From the NCBI RefSeq assembly GCF_026339875.1, contig NZ_JAPEPZ010000001.1, positions 4,960,001-5,024,000 of the forward strand: a DNA stretch of 64,000 bases, given 5' to 3'. The DNA comes from Streptomyces sp. NBC_01571 (lineage in GTDB: Bacteria > Actinomycetota > Actinomycetes > Streptomycetales > Streptomycetaceae). A program made the position numbers and the translations under genes. How positions within the stretch are numbered: position 1 is the first letter of the stretch; every line of letters begins with the position of its first letter. This document shows positions 61,613 to 64,000 of this stretch, in pieces. The notes under the pieces are model-generated. The model did no database searches. It was not told the origin of the DNA and saw only the letters and a program-made list of their open reading frames with translations.

Positions 61613-61626
61613 GGCTCCACCTTGCC

Positions 61627-61668
61627 GCACTTCCGCTAACAATTGCAAGCACCCGCTTGCAAAAGTGC
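61627..61668. promoter_or_regulatory. Putative operator for the XRE regulator
   Basis: A perfect inverted repeat TTGCAAGC-ACCC-GCTTGCAA (61643-61662), 31 bp upstream of the start, is flanked by GCACTT (61627) and AAGTGC (61663). Dyad symmetry next to an XRE gene suggests its own binding site. Confidence 0.65.
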
Positions 61669-61926
61669 GCTGTGCCACGCCGAAAGCCCCCCGGCCGGAC
61701 GCAGGCGCCGAGCCGGGACCCGCGCCGTGCCGCTCGGCGACGGGGCCACCCGCCGGCGGAGTGCGGCCGTGCGCGGCGGGTACATCCCCGCGCTCGGCCC
61801 TGCCGCTCTCGTGCTCGTCTTCCACTCACGGGACGGGGCGAAACCCGAAAGTGCGGCGTCCGCGTGATCACCGCACTGGAGCGCCCGGCGGCCGGACGAC
61901 CTCGAAAGCACCGGCCTCACGGGCAG

Positions 61927-62044
61927 GCCGCACCGGACAACCGGCCACGTCCGACAGTCGGCCGCACCGGACAACCGGCGACGCCCGACAACCGGCCGCA
62001 CCTGACAGCAGGCCGCACTCGACAGCAGCCGTGATTGACAACCG
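61927..62044. repeat. Degenerate 17-bp tandem repeats, seven copies
   Basis: Units such as GCCGCACCGGACAACCG (twice identical, 61927 and 61961) alternate with variants (GCGACGCCCGACAACCG, GCCGCACCTGACAGCAG); the seventh copy has 16 bp. All share a GACA(A/G) core. They lie in the gene-free region 61613-62460, which has no other recognised feature. Confidence 0.85.
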
Positions 62045-62460
62045 ACCGCGTTCCCCGCGACGAATACGCGGGACGGGCGGCGGAATTCCCGACGAATGAC
62101 GGGGGTCAATGACGGCGGTCATCGACAGCGGCCAGAAGTGGCCTACCGGAAAGGACCGCGTGGCCGGGAATCGGGGGCCCGCGCGTTGCCTCGCGGGCCC
62201 CTCGGCACTACCGTTGCGGCCATGACTGCCGGGTCGGCCTCGTGCCGTGAGCGAGTTGGTCGCCCGGCCTCCGAGTGAGGCCGGGGCGGTGCAGGGCACC
62301 GCCCACCCCTTTTCTTCGCGCACTCCGGGATGCGGAGTGTCGCGCGCCTTCCTCTCCCTTTGATTTTCCGCAACGCGGGCTTCGCGTGCTCTCGCACGCG
62401 CACGGCGCCGCGGCGATTCCCCCTGCCCGAAAACTGCCCGAAGACAGCAGAAAGCAGAGC

Positions 62461-63309
62461 ATGCCCAACGCCTTCAACCAGCAGATCATCGATGAATTCC
62501 GCGCCCGTCACGGGAAAGTGGGCGGCCCTTTCGAAGGAGCCCGACTGCTCCTGCTGACCACCACCGGGACGCGCACCAGAACCCCGCACACCACCCCCCT
62601 CGGCTACTACCCCGACGGCGGCGGCCGGGTCCTCGTCATCGCCTCGGCCGGAGGAGCGCCCAGGCACCCGGACTGGTTCCGCAACCTCGTCGCCGACCCG
62701 CGCGTGCGCGTCGAGAGCGGCGTCTTCACCTACGACGCGCGGGCCGTCGTCCTGGAGGGCGCCGAGCGCGACCGACTCTTCGCCCGGGCGGTGGAGGCCG
62801 ACCCGGGGTGGGCGACGTACCAGGCGAAGACGGACCGCGTGATCCCCGTCGTCGCGCTCCAGGAGATCGCCCAGGACGGCCCGCCGCGCGTGAACGCCGG
62901 CTCCGTGAGCGAGGCCCTGAAGGCCGTCCATGACGCCTTTCGGCGCGAACTCGCCCTGATCCGAGCGGAGTTCACGTTCTCAGGTACCTCCCTGGGTGCC
63001 CAGCTCCGCGTCAACTGCCTCACCCTCTGCCAGGGTCTGCACCAGCACCACACCGGCGAGGACATCGGCCTCTTCCGTGCCCTCGCCGACCGGCACCCCG
63101 AACACGCGCCGCTGCTGGACCGGCTGCGCGACGAGCACGGGCGGATCGCCGTGCTGACCGGGGAACTGCGCCGGGTCGTCGGCCAGAACCACGCCGACCC
63201 GGCCCTCGTACTCCCCGAGGTGGTACGCCTCACCGAAGCGCTCGAAGCCCATCTCCGCGACGAGGAGGACCAGCTGATCCCGCTTCTGGACGCCGCGAGC
63301 GCCCGCTGA
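62461..63309 (+). CDS. Deazaflavin-dependent nitroreductase fused to a hemerythrin-like domain
   Basis: 282 residues from ATG 62461. The N-terminal 130 residues are a DDN-type F420H2-binding split barrel (GARLLLLTTTGTRTRTPHTTPLGYYPDGG, DWFRNLVADPRVRVES). The C-terminal 150 residues are a hemerythrin HHE helical bundle (VHDAFRRELALI, LCQGLHQHHTGEDIGLFRAL, LRDEHGRIAVL, LEAHLRDEEDQLIPLL) with His/Glu iron ligands. The fusion may couple F420-dependent reduction with O2 or NO sensing. The upstream extension of the frame lacks homology. Confidence 0.9.
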   Translation: MPNAFNQQIIDEFRARHGKVGGPFEGARLLLLTTTGTRTRTPHTTPLGYYPDGGGRVLVIASAGGAPRHPDWFRNLVADPRVRVESGVFTYDARAVVLEGAERDRLFARAVEADPGWATYQAKTDRVIPVVALQEIAQDGPPRVNAGSVSEALKAVHDAFRRELALIRAEFTFSGTSLGAQLRVNCLTLCQGLHQHHTGEDIGLFRALADRHPEHAPLLDRLRDEHGRIAVLTGELRRVVGQNHADPALVLPEVVRLTEALEAHLRDEEDQLIPLLDAASAR

Positions 63310-63389
63310 GTCGCAGGTCCGGCGGTCTCGTCGAGCAGGACGAGGCCGCCGGGCCGGCCACCGGGCCGACCCGTACGAGTGGGGCGGGC

Positions 63390-63449
63390 GCCGGCCGGGG
63401 TCTCCGCGGACTCGCGGAAGCTCAGGATTCCGCGGAGACCCCGGCCGGC
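63390..63449. terminator. Perfect 21-bp inverted repeat
   Basis: Two 21-nt arms (63390-63410 and 63429-63449) around an 18-nt loop. The right arm overlaps the end of the APH-like coding region. It is the likely terminator for both convergent genes. Confidence 0.8.
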
Positions 63450-64000
63450 CGCCGGTTCCCGCGTTCTCCGTGAGGCAGCGCGCGGGCGAGGTAGGGGTTC
63501 GTCGTCCGGCCCGGAAGTCCCAGCGCCGCGATGGCCTCGGCGAGGGTCATCGCGTAGGAGCCGACGGCCCGGCGGACGTTCGGGGCGTCCAGACTGTCGC
63601 CGGTCACCAGACGGTCGAGGTCCACGTACGCCGAGCGGACCACCTCCATCCAGCGGTAGACGCGCCAGTCCTCGCGCCAGCCCTTCGTGCAGTCCTCCGG
63701 CAGCACCCGCGCCCAGCGGGCGAACAGACGCTCACGGATCTCGGGCCGCGTGGGCGTCAGATGCATGTGCCGGACCAGGTCGTACAGGGGGTCGCCGACG
63801 ACCGCCATCTCCCAGTCGATGAGCACCAGTTCGCCCCGCTCACCGCGCACCAGGTTCCACGGGTTGAGATCTCCGTGCAGGAGCACGGGCCGACGGGGGA
63901 CCAGCGTGTGGCGGTCGAGGATCTCGCCGAGCCGGTACCCGTCGGGGAGCCCGAGTTCCCGCATCAGGTCCCGGGTCGGTTTGGGCAGTGCGTTCACCAT
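63422..64000 (-). CDS. APH-family phosphotransferase, C-terminal part (runs off the window)
   Basis: 193 residues of an aminoglycoside-phosphotransferase/choline-kinase-like fold. The catalytic loop is VLLHGDLNPWNLV, the metal-binding Asp lies in ELVLIDWEMAVVGDPLYDL, and a helical C-lobe follows. The N-lobe lies outside the window. The substrate could be an antibiotic, homoserine or a metabolite; many Streptomyces paralogues are unassigned. Confidence 0.9.
   Translation of the reverse strand: MVNALPKPTRDLMRELGLPDGYRLGEILDRHTLVPRRPVLLHGDLNPWNLVRGERGELVLIDWEMAVVGDPLYDLVRHMHLTPTRPEIRERLFARWARVLPEDCTKGWREDWRVYRWMEVVRSAYVDLDRLVTGDSLDAPNVRRAVGSYAMTLAEAIAALGLPGRTTNPYLARALPHGERGNRRPAGVSAES

Overview
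The window is a high-GC actinobacterial chromosome segment, almost certainly Streptomyces. The left end carries the gene order cysS-ispF-ispD-carD-(lipoprotein)-phoP-phoR-phoU and the right end carries gpmA, YbjN, mshA, NlpC/P60, SpoIIE-phosphatase, DUF2516 and hbhA-like genes. Both orders are typical of Streptomyces, and MshA indicates a mycothiol-producing actinomycete.

Layout. 1-7375: housekeeping block (cysteinyl-tRNA synthetase N-terminus, two MEP isoprenoid genes, CarD, a lipoprotein, PhoP/PhoR and divergent phoU, with a PHO box between phoR and phoU). 7376-16145: variable chromosomal genes, including a Cys-rich 49-residue peptide, a dirigent/allene-oxide-cyclase-like secreted protein, two SDR oxidoreductases, secreted proteins, a rifampin phosphotransferase (Rph) with a 19-bp upstream inverted repeat matching the rifamycin-associated element, and a membrane protein with an exact 36-bp tandem repeat.

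16146-48076: mobile DNA accreted at the 3' end of gpmA. An 18-bp core, TACTTCTTCTTGCCCTGG, occurs three times: at 16351, at 26190 and inside the gpmA 3' end at 48059. The 26190-48076 interval is an apparently complete actinomycete integrative and conjugative element (AICE) of about 21.9 kb. It has a tyrosine integrase and excisionase next to gpmA, a primase-polymerase/helicase replication pair with 9-bp iterons, a TraB/FtsK translocase, Spd-type spread proteins and a GntR (KorSA-like) repressor with palindromic operators. Its left part is a lower-GC cargo region with an XRE/ImmA-IrrE metallopeptidase operon, an IS110 element with a structured non-coding end, and a HEPN-domain protein. The 16351-26190 interval looks like a decayed earlier element. 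It keeps an integrase C-terminal fragment, a flavin oxidase, a vanadium-haloperoxidase-like gene and a pile of nested, broken IS elements (an ISAs1 copy inside an IS3 element, joined to an IS5 fragment). Repeats resembling an element left arm at about 31110 suggest a third, partly deleted copy.

48058-64000: conserved chromosome again: gpmA, an MFS exporter, DUF2000/AraC pair, a Tat-exported beta-helix protein, YbjN, mshA, a SAM methyltransferase, a NlpC/P60 hydrolase, a response-regulator/SpoIIE phosphatase, a DUF2516 membrane protein, an HbhA-like protein, its XRE regulator, a deazaflavin-nitroreductase/hemerythrin fusion, and a partial APH-type phosphotransferase at the right edge.

The best candidates for an undescribed system are the two-gene XRE-ImmA/IrrE operon (27226-29032) and the HEPN protein (31447-32832), both cargo of the AICE. 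They sit where phage-defence genes are often found, but their function is not shown by the sequence.
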